Origin: an uncultured Cohaesibacter sp.
GTDB taxonomy: Bacteria > Pseudomonadota > Alphaproteobacteria > Rhizobiales > Cohaesibacteraceae
Length of the DNA stretch: 64,000 nucleotides
Reading direction: 5' to 3'
NCBI RefSeq assembly: GCF_963676485.1
Contig: NZ_OY781114.1
Coordinates: forward strand, 4,108,501-4,172,500
In this document: in pieces, positions 56,949 through 64,000 of the stretch
Position numbering within the stretch: the first letter of the stretch is position 1
Layout: the number at the start of each line of letters is the position of its first letter
The notes under the pieces: model-generated
What the model was told of the DNA's origin: nothing
Databases searched by the model: none
What the model saw: only the letters and a program-made list of their open reading frames with translations
Made by a program: the position numbers and the translations under genes

Positions 56949-58319
56949 ATGGCTGCTGATATTCTCGTAGTCGACGACGAGGTCGATATTCGTGAGCTTG
57001 TTGCAGGGCTTCTGGAAGATGAGGGCTATGACACGCGCATGGCTTCTCACAGCGATGAGGCGCTGGAGCTGATCGAGCAGCGGCGCCCGTCCCTGATCTT
57101 TCTTGATATATGGTTGCAGGGCTCGCGTCTTGACGGACTTGCTCTGCTTGCGGTTATCAAGCAAAAGCACCCTGAATTGCCGGTTGTCATGATATCCGGC
57201 CATGGTGGCGTGGAAACGGCCGTTGCTGCCATCAAGCGCGGGGCTTATGACTTTATTGAAAAGCCTTTCAAGGCTGACAGGCTCATTCTGGTTGCCGAGC
57301 GCGCGTTGGAAGCGTCCAGTCTCAAGCGCAAGGTGAAGGATTTGCAGTCCCGTAGTGGTGCGGAGACAAAGCTTGTTGGCTCCTCCAGCCCCATGAACAA
57401 TCTGCGCCAGATGATACAGCGCATTGGCCCGACCAACAGCCGCGTTTTGCTTTCCGGCCAGTCCGGGTCGGGCAAGGAGTTGGTGGCTCGTTGTATTCAC
57501 CAGCAGTCGTCACGTGCCGAGGCGCCGTTTGTAATCTTCTCCTCCATTCAATTCGCAATGGATGATCTGGAGTTCCAGCTTTTCGGCACCGAGGCAGATG
57601 GTGCGACCCAGCGCAAGGTGGGCGCACTGGAAGAGGCCCATGGCGGCACGCTCTATCTGGAGGAGATTTCGGATCTGCCCCATGAGTTGCAAAGCAAGCT
57701 GACAAGGGTCTTGACCACCGGAAAGTTCATCCGCGTTGGCGGTAGCAAGCCGGTTCAGGTCGATGTACGTGTCATTTCCTCCACGTCGCGCAACATGGAG
57801 GGGCTGATCTCTGAAGGTGTATTCCGTGAAGATCTTTTCCATCGATTGAGCGTAGTGCCTCTTGCCGTGCCGCCTTTGGCTGAGCGGCGCGAAGATATTC
57901 CCGAGCTGGTGTTGCATTTCATGGAACAGCTTTCTGCAACAGCGGGCCTACCTGCACGCAAGATCGGGGAGGATGCCATGGCGATTCTACAGGCGCACAA
58001 CTGGCCTGGAAATATTCGCCAGCTGCGGAACAATATCGAACGACTGTTGATTCTAACCAAAGGGGACGAAAATGCGGTGATCACAGCGGATCTTCTTCCC
58101 AGTGAGGTGGGGGAAACTGTCCCTAGTATCCCGGGCGGGGGAGAGGCAGGAGAGCAGATAATGTCGCTGCCGCTGAAGAAGGCGCGCGAAGTGTTCGAGC
58201 GAGAATATCTCAAGGCGCAGATTGCCCGTTTTGGCGGAAATGTCTCACGTACAGCCGAATTTGTCGGTATGGAGCGGTCGGCTTTGCATCGCAAGCTCAA
58301 GAGCCTTGGGGTCGTCTAG
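56949..58319 (+). CDS. ntrX: Response regulator NtrX
   Basis: 456 aa, NtrC-like layout: receiver domain (VVDDEVDIREL, phospho-Asp53 in FLDIWL), an AAA+ domain with Walker A GQSGSGKE (about 171-178), and a Fis-type C-terminus (GGNVSRTAEFVGMERSALHRKLKSLGV). The sigma54-contact GAFTGA loop is missing: after LFGTEADG the chain reads ATQRKVGALEEAHGG. Walker B reads TLYLEEIS, Glu for Asp. It should therefore act without sigma54, as reported for other alphaproteobacterial NtrX. GGAGGT precedes the start. Confidence 0.95.
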   Translation: MAADILVVDDEVDIRELVAGLLEDEGYDTRMASHSDEALELIEQRRPSLIFLDIWLQGSRLDGLALLAVIKQKHPELPVVMISGHGGVETAVAAIKRGAYDFIEKPFKADRLILVAERALEASSLKRKVKDLQSRSGAETKLVGSSSPMNNLRQMIQRIGPTNSRVLLSGQSGSGKELVARCIHQQSSRAEAPFVIFSSIQFAMDDLEFQLFGTEADGATQRKVGALEEAHGGTLYLEEISDLPHELQSKLTRVLTTGKFIRVGGSKPVQVDVRVISSTSRNMEGLISEGVFREDLFHRLSVVPLAVPPLAERREDIPELVLHFMEQLSATAGLPARKIGEDAMAILQAHNWPGNIRQLRNNIERLLILTKGDENAVITADLLPSEVGETVPSIPGGGEAGEQIMSLPLKKAREVFEREYLKAQIARFGGNVSRTAEFVGMERSALHRKLKSLGVV

Positions 58320-58543
58320 AAGAGACCATTCAGTGTGCGGTGCCGCTCAGTTCGTATCTGTTGCCTTCTTATCTGAAGCGAGCTATGCGTTTCTTTCATT
58401 GGGCTTGGTGTAAAAATATGCAATAAAGCCCGGATGACATTTTTCATGGGCCAGCCCTGCTTGGGCTGCGCAGCATGGGAAAATCGAGTTCAATTCGCTT
58501 CTGCCGCATGCGGCAATTTGGCGATAACTGGAAGCGGTCAGTT

Positions 58544-59920
58544 ATGAAAGTGGTGATTTGCGGCGCAGGACAGGTTGGGTACGGCATCGCCAAACATCTG
58601 TCATCCGAGCAGAATGATGTAACGGTTATTGACAGTTCTCCGCGACTGGTCGCGGCCATTCGGGATACGCTGGACGTGCGCGGCTATGTGGGCCATGGGG
58701 CACATCCGGATATTCTGGCGCGGGCCGGGGCCAAAGAAGCCGATATGATTATTGCGGTCACGCTTTATGATGAAGTGAATATGATCGCCTGCCAGGTGGC
58801 TCATTCCATCTTCAACGTGCCGACCAAAGTGGCCCGCGTGCGTGCGCAATCCTACCTTGAGAAACATTATGCTGATCTGTTCTCACGAGAGCATCTGCCT
58901 ATTGATGTGATCATTTCCCCCGAAGTGGAAGTAGGCGAAATGGTGCTTTCGCGCATGGCAATGCCCGGGGCGGAAGATACAGTGCGGTTCGCTGATGGCG
59001 AAGTGCTGATGATCGCGATTGATTGTGAGGAAGATTGCCCGGTTGTCGATACGCCGTTACGTCAGCTGACGGAGCTGTTTCCGGACCTTAAGGCCGTTGT
59101 GGTGGGTATTCGGCGTGATGGACAGCTTTATGTGCCTCATGCCGAGGATCATTTGCAAGCTGGTGATCTGGCCTATGTCGTTGTGGCGCGTGAGCAGGTG
59201 TGGCGTACGCTGAGCATTTTTGGCCATGATGAGGATCAGGCCAGCAAGGTTGTGATTGCCGGTGGCGGTAACATCGGACGCTATGTGGCGCTGGCCATTG
59301 AAGAGCGCAGAAAGCGTACGCGCGCCAAGGTCATCGAATTTGACCGGGATCGTGCGATCAAGATTGCCAATGATTTCGAAGACACGATCGTTTTGCAAGG
59401 CAGTGCGCTGGATCAGGATATCCTGAAGGAAGCCGATATTCGCGAAGCGGATACGATGATCGCACTGACGAACAACGATCAGGTCAATATTCTCAGTTGC
59501 GCCATGGCCAAGAGACTTGGCTGTGCCCGCACCATGGCTCTGCTCAATGATTCTCACTATTCCGATCTGGTGCATGATCTGGGCATCGATTCAAACGTCA
59601 ACCCGCGTTCGGTGACCATTTCAAAGATCCTGCAACATGTGCGCCGAGGGCGTATTCGCGGTGTGCATGCCGTTGAAGACGGGGCCGCTGAGGGGATTGA
59701 GGCTGAAGCGCTCGAAACATCGCCGCTGGTCGGGCGTCCTTTGCGTAGCGTCGAGTTTCCGGACGGTGTGCGCGTGGGCGCAATTTTCCGGCGCAATGCG
59801 GTCTTGATGCCGGATGGCGATACGACCATTCAAGCCGGCGACAGGGTGATCCTTTTTGCGCTGGCTGATCGGGTCAAACAAGTGGAACTCCTGTTCCGCG
59901 TCAGCTTTGAATTTTTCTGA
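58544..59920 (+). CDS. trkA: Trk system potassium uptake protein TrkA
   Basis: Peripheral NAD(H)-binding regulator of the Trk K+ channel. 458 aa with two tandem RCK units: MKVVICGAGQVGYGIAKHL (first Rossmann loop) and VVIAGGGNIGRYVALAI (about 239-255), each followed by a TrkA_C region, the second ending PDGDTTIQAGDRVILFALAD. ATG 58544 is chosen since GGAAGCGG precedes it; the frame extends to 58475. It follows ntrX by 224 bases and precedes trkH by 23. Confidence 0.95.
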   Translation: MKVVICGAGQVGYGIAKHLSSEQNDVTVIDSSPRLVAAIRDTLDVRGYVGHGAHPDILARAGAKEADMIIAVTLYDEVNMIACQVAHSIFNVPTKVARVRAQSYLEKHYADLFSREHLPIDVIISPEVEVGEMVLSRMAMPGAEDTVRFADGEVLMIAIDCEEDCPVVDTPLRQLTELFPDLKAVVVGIRRDGQLYVPHAEDHLQAGDLAYVVVAREQVWRTLSIFGHDEDQASKVVIAGGGNIGRYVALAIEERRKRTRAKVIEFDRDRAIKIANDFEDTIVLQGSALDQDILKEADIREADTMIALTNNDQVNILSCAMAKRLGCARTMALLNDSHYSDLVHDLGIDSNVNPRSVTISKILQHVRRGRIRGVHAVEDGAAEGIEAEALETSPLVGRPLRSVEFPDGVRVGAIFRRNAVLMPDGDTTIQAGDRVILFALADRVKQVELLFRVSFEFF

Positions 59921-59943
59921 GTTCGGATTGAGGCTGTGCGCGG

Positions 59944-61407
59944 ATGACCGCTATTCTCTATTACCTTTCCATTTTACTTGGTGCGCTCGGCGGGCTCATG
60001 CTGCCCACAGCGCTTGTCGCTCTGAGTGCTGGTGATACAGAACTGGCGGAAGGGTTCCTGCTCACGTCCGGATTGACCGGCTTTCTCTCTGGCGGGGTCT
60101 ATTTTGCCTTGCGCGGTCAGGAAAGGGAGATGGTCAATCAGCAGACCTTTCTTCTTTGTGTCTTGGCCTGGCTTGGGCTGCCGATTGCCGGTGCCTTTCC
60201 CTTCGTTCTCACAGGACAAATGGAATGGGTCGATGCCTTTTTTGAAGCGGCTTCAGGCATCAGCACGACTGGCGCTACGGTTCTGCAAACGTTGGAGGGG
60301 GTTCCCAAGGCGATCATCTTCTGGCGAGCCATTTTGCAATGGTTTGGTGGATTTCTCACCCTTCTGAGCTTTCTTCTGGTTCTGGCGCCCAGTGGCGTGG
60401 GGGTGATCCGCGATACCTACAGCAAATTCATGGAGCAGAGTCTGGGAGAAGAAATCGGTTGGACTTTCAATGTGTTAAGACAGGTGGGCAGCGCCTACGG
60501 ACTCGTGACGCTTGCGCTTGTGGTGCTTCTGGTGGTGGTGGGCATTCCGCCTTTTGATTCCACCTGTATTGCTTTTTCGACCATTTCGACGGGCGGGTTT
60601 CTGCCCGTGGATGGCGCAATCGGGGAGCATTACAACAACCGCATGGCCGAGTTGGTTATTGCCATGGGGATGATCGCTGGCTCGTCGAGCATTGTTTGGC
60701 ATCGTATGGTGGTGCGCAACAAGTTGCAGTTTCTGGTCGAGCACAGGGAAAGCTATATCCTTTTTATTCTTATGTTCGCTGCTGGACTGGTCTATTCCAT
60801 CACCTTGTTCCAACTTGCGGGTGGGGCGAGCGTTTTGGCACCAAGCGCGGCCTTGCGTCAGGGGTTCTTTGCTGCCATCTCGCTGATATCGACCACGGGG
60901 TTCGAGCTGCGCCATGCGGACGTGACCGTGTTCCCCGGCCTGCTCGTCATTAGCCTTGCCTTGATAGGGGCGACGTCATTCTCAACTTCGGGCGGGTTGA
61001 AAATCTATAGGATGGTTGCCCTATTCATGCAGCTGATTAGCGAAGTGAGCCGCCTGTTTCACCCCAACAAGATTCGCAAAGGCTGGATCGGGCATGCCAA
61101 ACCGACCATTCAATTCATGAATGGTGTATGGACGTCGCTTCTGCTCTCCATCACGCTCATCGCGATCGTATCGGGTGTGGTGGCCGCCAATACCGGTTAT
61201 CTGGAAGGTGGGGTTATTGCTACGATTTCAAGCTTTGCCAATATCGGTCCCCTCTATAGCACGAGCTGGTCTCAGACTGCCGATTGGCCGCGCTATTATG
61301 AAATGGCGCCTCTGGTCAAGTATGTACTGGCAGGCACGATGCTTATCGGGCGCGTGGAAATTGTTGTCCTGTTAGGGGCGTTAAATTTCAAATTCTGGTA
61401 CAGATAG
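59944..61407 (+). CDS. trkH: Trk system potassium transporter TrkH
   Basis: Membrane channel for K+ uptake. 487 aa with about ten spans. The four selectivity-filter segments are recognisable: ASGISTTGATV, FSTISTGGFLP, ISLISTTGFEL and ISSFANIGPLYS, each with the filter Gly. TrkA, its regulatory partner, is immediately upstream. Having channel and regulator adjacent is less usual; many proteobacteria keep trkA and trkH apart. GAGGC upstream of the start. Confidence 0.95.
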   Translation: MTAILYYLSILLGALGGLMLPTALVALSAGDTELAEGFLLTSGLTGFLSGGVYFALRGQEREMVNQQTFLLCVLAWLGLPIAGAFPFVLTGQMEWVDAFFEAASGISTTGATVLQTLEGVPKAIIFWRAILQWFGGFLTLLSFLLVLAPSGVGVIRDTYSKFMEQSLGEEIGWTFNVLRQVGSAYGLVTLALVVLLVVVGIPPFDSTCIAFSTISTGGFLPVDGAIGEHYNNRMAELVIAMGMIAGSSSIVWHRMVVRNKLQFLVEHRESYILFILMFAAGLVYSITLFQLAGGASVLAPSAALRQGFFAAISLISTTGFELRHADVTVFPGLLVISLALIGATSFSTSGGLKIYRMVALFMQLISEVSRLFHPNKIRKGWIGHAKPTIQFMNGVWTSLLLSITLIAIVSGVVAANTGYLEGGVIATISSFANIGPLYSTSWSQTADWPRYYEMAPLVKYVLAGTMLIGRVEIVVLLGALNFKFWYR

Positions 61408-61755
61408 TACTTTATTACGCAATACAATGGTTGGCTTTTGGTATGAATGCTTGAATTGGTTGCGATTGCGACTTGGCAAGCAGTTGGTTTCGTTTAAACT
61501 AAAGCCTTGAGAATCGTTATCATTGATACTCTCGAGTTACAATTGCGCGATTGCAAAGGCGGTTTGTGGGGGACAGCCAAGCAATCATTCATGTTTCCCC
61601 CTCAAGATGTGTGGACAATCCAGGCTTTAAGGCTTTGCTTAAATAAAAGAGTGATGCTCAGGCTGGTTTAATCTTACGGACTACGTCATAGTGATGGTTC
61701 ATACTGGGTTGGAATAATACCGAGTGTTGAATTAAAAGAAAATAAGGCAGGACAC
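61408..61755. other. Intergenic region upstream of hfq
   Basis: 348 bases without an ORF. A dyad GAGAATC-N9-GATACTC at 61509-61531 overlaps a weak resemblance to the Fur consensus on the minus strand (13 of 19 by my count). The lower half is AT-rich and should contain the hfq promoter; AGGCAGGA at about 61745-61752 is the hfq ribosome site. Confidence 0.4.
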
Positions 61756-62010
61756 ATGGCAGAACGAGCCCAGAACCTCCAAGATACCTTTCTCAATCAT
61801 GTCAGAAAAACAAAGACACCTCTGACCATCTTTTTGGTCAACGGCGTCAAGCTGCAAGGCGTTGTAACATGGTTTGACAATTTCTGCGTGCTTCTGCGCC
61901 GTGATGGTCATTCACAGCTGGTTTACAAGCATGCAATCTCAACGATTATGCCGAACGGGCCTTTGAGTTTGTTTGAAGGCGGTGAGACTGGCGAAAAGGC
62001 TGAAAGCTGA
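61756..62010 (+). CDS. hfq: RNA chaperone Hfq
   Basis: Hexameric Sm-like protein that pairs small RNAs with mRNAs. 84 aa: [25 protein letters not shown] (Sm1), then [34 protein letters not shown] (Sm2, with YKHA) are near the consensus. The short acidic tail [10 protein letters not shown] matches alphaproteobacterial forms. hflX starts within or shortly after the hfq stop, so they form one unit. Confidence 0.97.
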   Translation: MAERAQNLQDTFLNHVRKTKTPLTIFLVNGVKLQGVVTWFDNFCVLLRRDGHSQLVYKHAISTIMPNGPLSLFEGGETGEKAES

Positions 62011-62065
62011 TTTGTCAGATTCAGGTGAATTCGAAGGGCAGGATGAGCGAAAAGGCCCGCGCAAG

Positions 62066-63409
62066 ATGATTGAGCGCGGAGCTGTGGCAACACGTGCCCT
62101 CGTTCTTGTTCCCATTCTTTCGCAACATTTGCAGAATAAAGCTGCTTCCGAGGGGCGCATTATCCGGCGTACGGATGAATCGCGCTTGGAAGAAGCCGCT
62201 GGACTTGCTGCTGCCATTGAGTTGGATGTTGTCGATGTATTGCGCGTGCCGCTCAATGCCATTCGTCCCTCGACCCTCATCGGGAAGGGGAAGCTGGAAG
62301 ATATCTGGGATATTATCGACAGGGAGAAGGTTGATCTGATTATCATCGATCATCCGCTTTCTCCTATCCAGCAGCGTAACCTCGAAAAAGAATGGGATAC
62401 CAAGGTTCTGGATAGAACCGGTCTTATTCTTGAAATTTTCGGACGCCGAGCACAGACCAAAGAAGGTCGGCTGCAGGTGGAGCTTGCGCATCTCAATTAT
62501 CAAAAAGGCCGACTGGTTCGCAGCTGGACCCACCTTGAAAGACAGCGTGGTGGTATCGGCTTCATGGGCGGCCCCGGCGAAACGCAGATTGAGGCCGACC
62601 GCAGGGCGCTGCAAGAAAAGATCAATCGTCTTGAAAAGGATCTCGAGCAGGTGCGCCGTACGCGCGGTTTGCATCGGTCCAACCGGCAGAAGGTGCCGCA
62701 TCCGATTGTTGCGCTTGTCGGCTATACGAACGCGGGCAAATCGACGCTGTTTAACTTGCTGACCGGCTCTGGCATCTTTGCCAAGGATCTGTTGTTTGCA
62801 ACGCTTGATCCCACTTTGCGCACGATGGTCCTGCCACATGGGCGGCCGGTTATTCTGTCCGATACGGTCGGCTTTATTTCAGATCTGCCAACGCATTTGA
62901 TCGCCGCTTTCCGAGCAACGCTTGAAGAAGTGCTTGAAGCGGATGTCATCTTGCATGTGCGCGATATCGTTCATGAAGATACCAATGCTCAGGCTGAAGA
63001 TGTGGCCAATGTGCTGCATGATCTGGGTATCGAAATCGATGAAGACCCACGGGTGATCGAAGTCTGGAACAAAATCGATCTGTTGCCCGAAGGAGAGCGG
63101 CAAACAGTGATGGAACGCGCTGCGACACAGCAGCCTTCACGCGCCACCGGGCAGTTGCAGCCTGTTGCCGTGTCAGCCGTTTCTGGGCAGGGGACGGACA
63201 CTCTCTTGGCCGAGATTGAAGACAAGATCGCCGAGAATGACAATATTCTCACATTGCATCTGGGCTTTGAAGATGGGGAGGGGCTGGCTTGGCTCTATCG
63301 CCATTGTGATGTTCTGGATCGTACGGATGGAGAAGAGGGCATTGAGCTGCATGTCCGTGCACAAGACAAACTGCAGACGGAATTGCGTAATCGGTTTGAT
63401 GTAGACTGA
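62066..63409 (+). CDS. hflX: GTPase HflX
   Basis: Ribosome-associated GTPase that splits stalled 70S particles. 447 aa from ATG 62066: the N-terminal HflX domain (ALVLVPIL, STLIGKGKLEDI, DHPLSPIQQRNLEKEWDTKVLDR, GGIGFMGGPGETQIEADRR), a coiled coil, then the G domain with GYTNAGKSTLFN, DTVGFISDLP and NKID. The start is uncertain: ATG 62066 has AAAAGG 10 bases upstream; TTG 62012 begins one base after the hfq stop and would add 18 residues; the frame itself begins inside hfq. A strong terminator follows. Confidence 0.94.
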   Translation: MIERGAVATRALVLVPILSQHLQNKAASEGRIIRRTDESRLEEAAGLAAAIELDVVDVLRVPLNAIRPSTLIGKGKLEDIWDIIDREKVDLIIIDHPLSPIQQRNLEKEWDTKVLDRTGLILEIFGRRAQTKEGRLQVELAHLNYQKGRLVRSWTHLERQRGGIGFMGGPGETQIEADRRALQEKINRLEKDLEQVRRTRGLHRSNRQKVPHPIVALVGYTNAGKSTLFNLLTGSGIFAKDLLFATLDPTLRTMVLPHGRPVILSDTVGFISDLPTHLIAAFRATLEEVLEADVILHVRDIVHEDTNAQAEDVANVLHDLGIEIDEDPRVIEVWNKIDLLPEGERQTVMERAATQQPSRATGQLQPVAVSAVSGQGTDTLLAEIEDKIAENDNILTLHLGFEDGEGLAWLYRHCDVLDRTDGEEGIELHVRAQDKLQTELRNRFDVD

Positions 63410-63443
63410 TATAAGTCGGGATTTCTGCGCAGCTAGTGAATTC

Positions 63444-63479
63444 AAAAGGCCTCGTCCATTCTCTGGGCGGGGCCTTTTT
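63444..63479. terminator. Bidirectional terminator between hflX and mazG
   Basis: A 14-bp stem (63444-63457 with 63465-63478, two G-T pairs), 7-base loop, AAAA on the left and TTTTT on the right. It ends both converging genes. Confidence 0.9.
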
Positions 63480-63486
63480 ATGTGAC

Positions 63487-64000
63487 TTAATCGCGTTCTT
63501 TCTTGGCTTCCTGCCAAAGGTCTTCCATCTCATCAAGGCTGGCATTTTCAAGGCTGCCGCCTCGTTCGGAAAGCTCACTCTCAATATGGCCGAAGCGATC
63601 ACGGAATTTCTGGTTGGTATAGGCCAGCGCTTCATCCGGATCTACATCAAGGTGACGGGCGAGGTTGGCAACAGCGAAGAGAAGATCGCCGATCTCGTTC
63701 CGCACGGCCTTTTCGTCCATTTCATGCTCAATGAGTTCATTGCGCACTTCTTCCACTTCTTCTGCGATCTTGTCCAGAACCAGAAGTGGATCATGCCAGT
63801 CGAACCCGACCTTGCTGGCCTGCTTTTGTAGTTTGACTGCCGCCTTCATGGTTGGCATGCCGCGTGGCACGGAATCGAGAAAAGTCTTTTCTTCGTCCGT
63901 TAGCCCCAGCGCCTGCCTTTCTCTGGCACGGTCGGCTTTTTCTTCCGCCTTGATGGTTTCCCATGCCTTACGCACCATACCCTTGTCGCGGGCATCGGTA
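63487..64000 (-). CDS. mazG: Nucleoside triphosphate pyrophosphohydrolase MazG (5' end outside the window)
   Basis: Hydrolyses NTPs to NMPs and PPi, tempering damaged nucleotides and (p)ppGpp signalling. Only the C-terminal part is present. The chain is open to the window edge (codons before the Met at 63978 read TDARDKG), fitting the family's middle region; the full protein is about 270 aa. The second MazG domain shows KLQKQASKVGFDW, KIAEEVEEVRNEL and RNEIGDLLFAVANLARHL with the metal-binding Glu/Asp residues. Converges on hflX, as in rhizobia. Confidence 0.93.
   Translation of the reverse strand, partial: TDARDKGMVRKAWETIKAEEKADRARERQALGLTDEEKTFLDSVPRGMPTMKAAVKLQKQASKVGFDWHDPLLVLDKIAEEVEEVRNELIEHEMDEKAVRNEIGDLLFAVANLARHLDVDPDEALAYTNQKFRDRFGHIESELSERGGSLENASLDEMEDLWQEAKKERD

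Overview
This 64 kb window is an ordinary chromosomal segment of an alphaproteobacterium. The evidence points to the order Hyphomicrobiales (Rhizobiales): dusB-ntrB-ntrC-ntrY-ntrX next to hfq-hflX-mazG; fused ispDF; ppiD-trpD-trpC-moaC-moeA; a PDH operon with a lipoylated E1 beta; scpAB-tatABC-serS-surE; and an ExoR-like periplasmic regulator. Base composition looks moderate (roughly low to mid 50s % GC by eye, not computed), which would fit a marine member such as a Cohaesibacter-like organism. The genus is a guess. I saw no rRNA, tRNA, insertion sequence, prophage, CRISPR array or toxin-antitoxin island.

Layout. 1-7013: fpr (+) converges on the minus-strand operon ppiD-trpD-trpC-moaC-moeA. 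7014-15888: plus-strand central metabolism and cell envelope genes (tpiA, secG, pyrG, a VOC protein, kdsA, a 59-aa membrane peptide, eno), interrupted by a minus-strand DUF1835 gene. 15889-21001: a looser region with small membrane proteins, an alpha/beta hydrolase, a DUF2087 protein and the ubiD-ubiX pair. 21401-29204: an FtsB-like divisome protein, then pdhA-pdhB-pdhC, lpdA, a GlsB/YeaQ protein, lipA and a COQ10/RatA-type START protein. This groups E1, E2 and E3 with the enzyme that makes their lipoyl cofactor. 29283-32829: ppk2 (-), exoR (+) with a coupled short leader ORF, and erpA-xthA (-). 33051-48583: dgt, argS, a giant SPOR protein, scpA-scpB, an ABC ATPase, tatABC, serS, surE and an NlpD-like LysM/LytM lipoprotein. 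48669-50522: pncC/cinA and ispDF (-). 50829-63409: dusB-ntrBC-ntrYX, trkA-trkH, hfq-hflX. A truncated mazG (-) runs off the right edge.

Logic. Several blocks are functional units: lipoyl synthesis with PDH; two nitrogen-type two-component systems with potassium uptake and Hfq; chromosome condensation (ScpAB) beside Tat export and cell-envelope factors. Strong hairpins with T-runs mark many transcript ends.

No wholly new system is evident. The best leads are regulatory. The pdhA Shine-Dalgarno lies inside the right arm of a perfect 10-bp hairpin. A 35-codon, cysteine-rich, basic ORF overlaps the exoR start by ATGA and ends in a gene whose own ribosome site is weak. Other points are a degenerate LytM domain, an NtrX without the sigma54 loop, an orphan ABC ATPase inside the scp-tat cluster, and apparent absence of lexA, nagZ and pcm from positions where I expect them in relatives.
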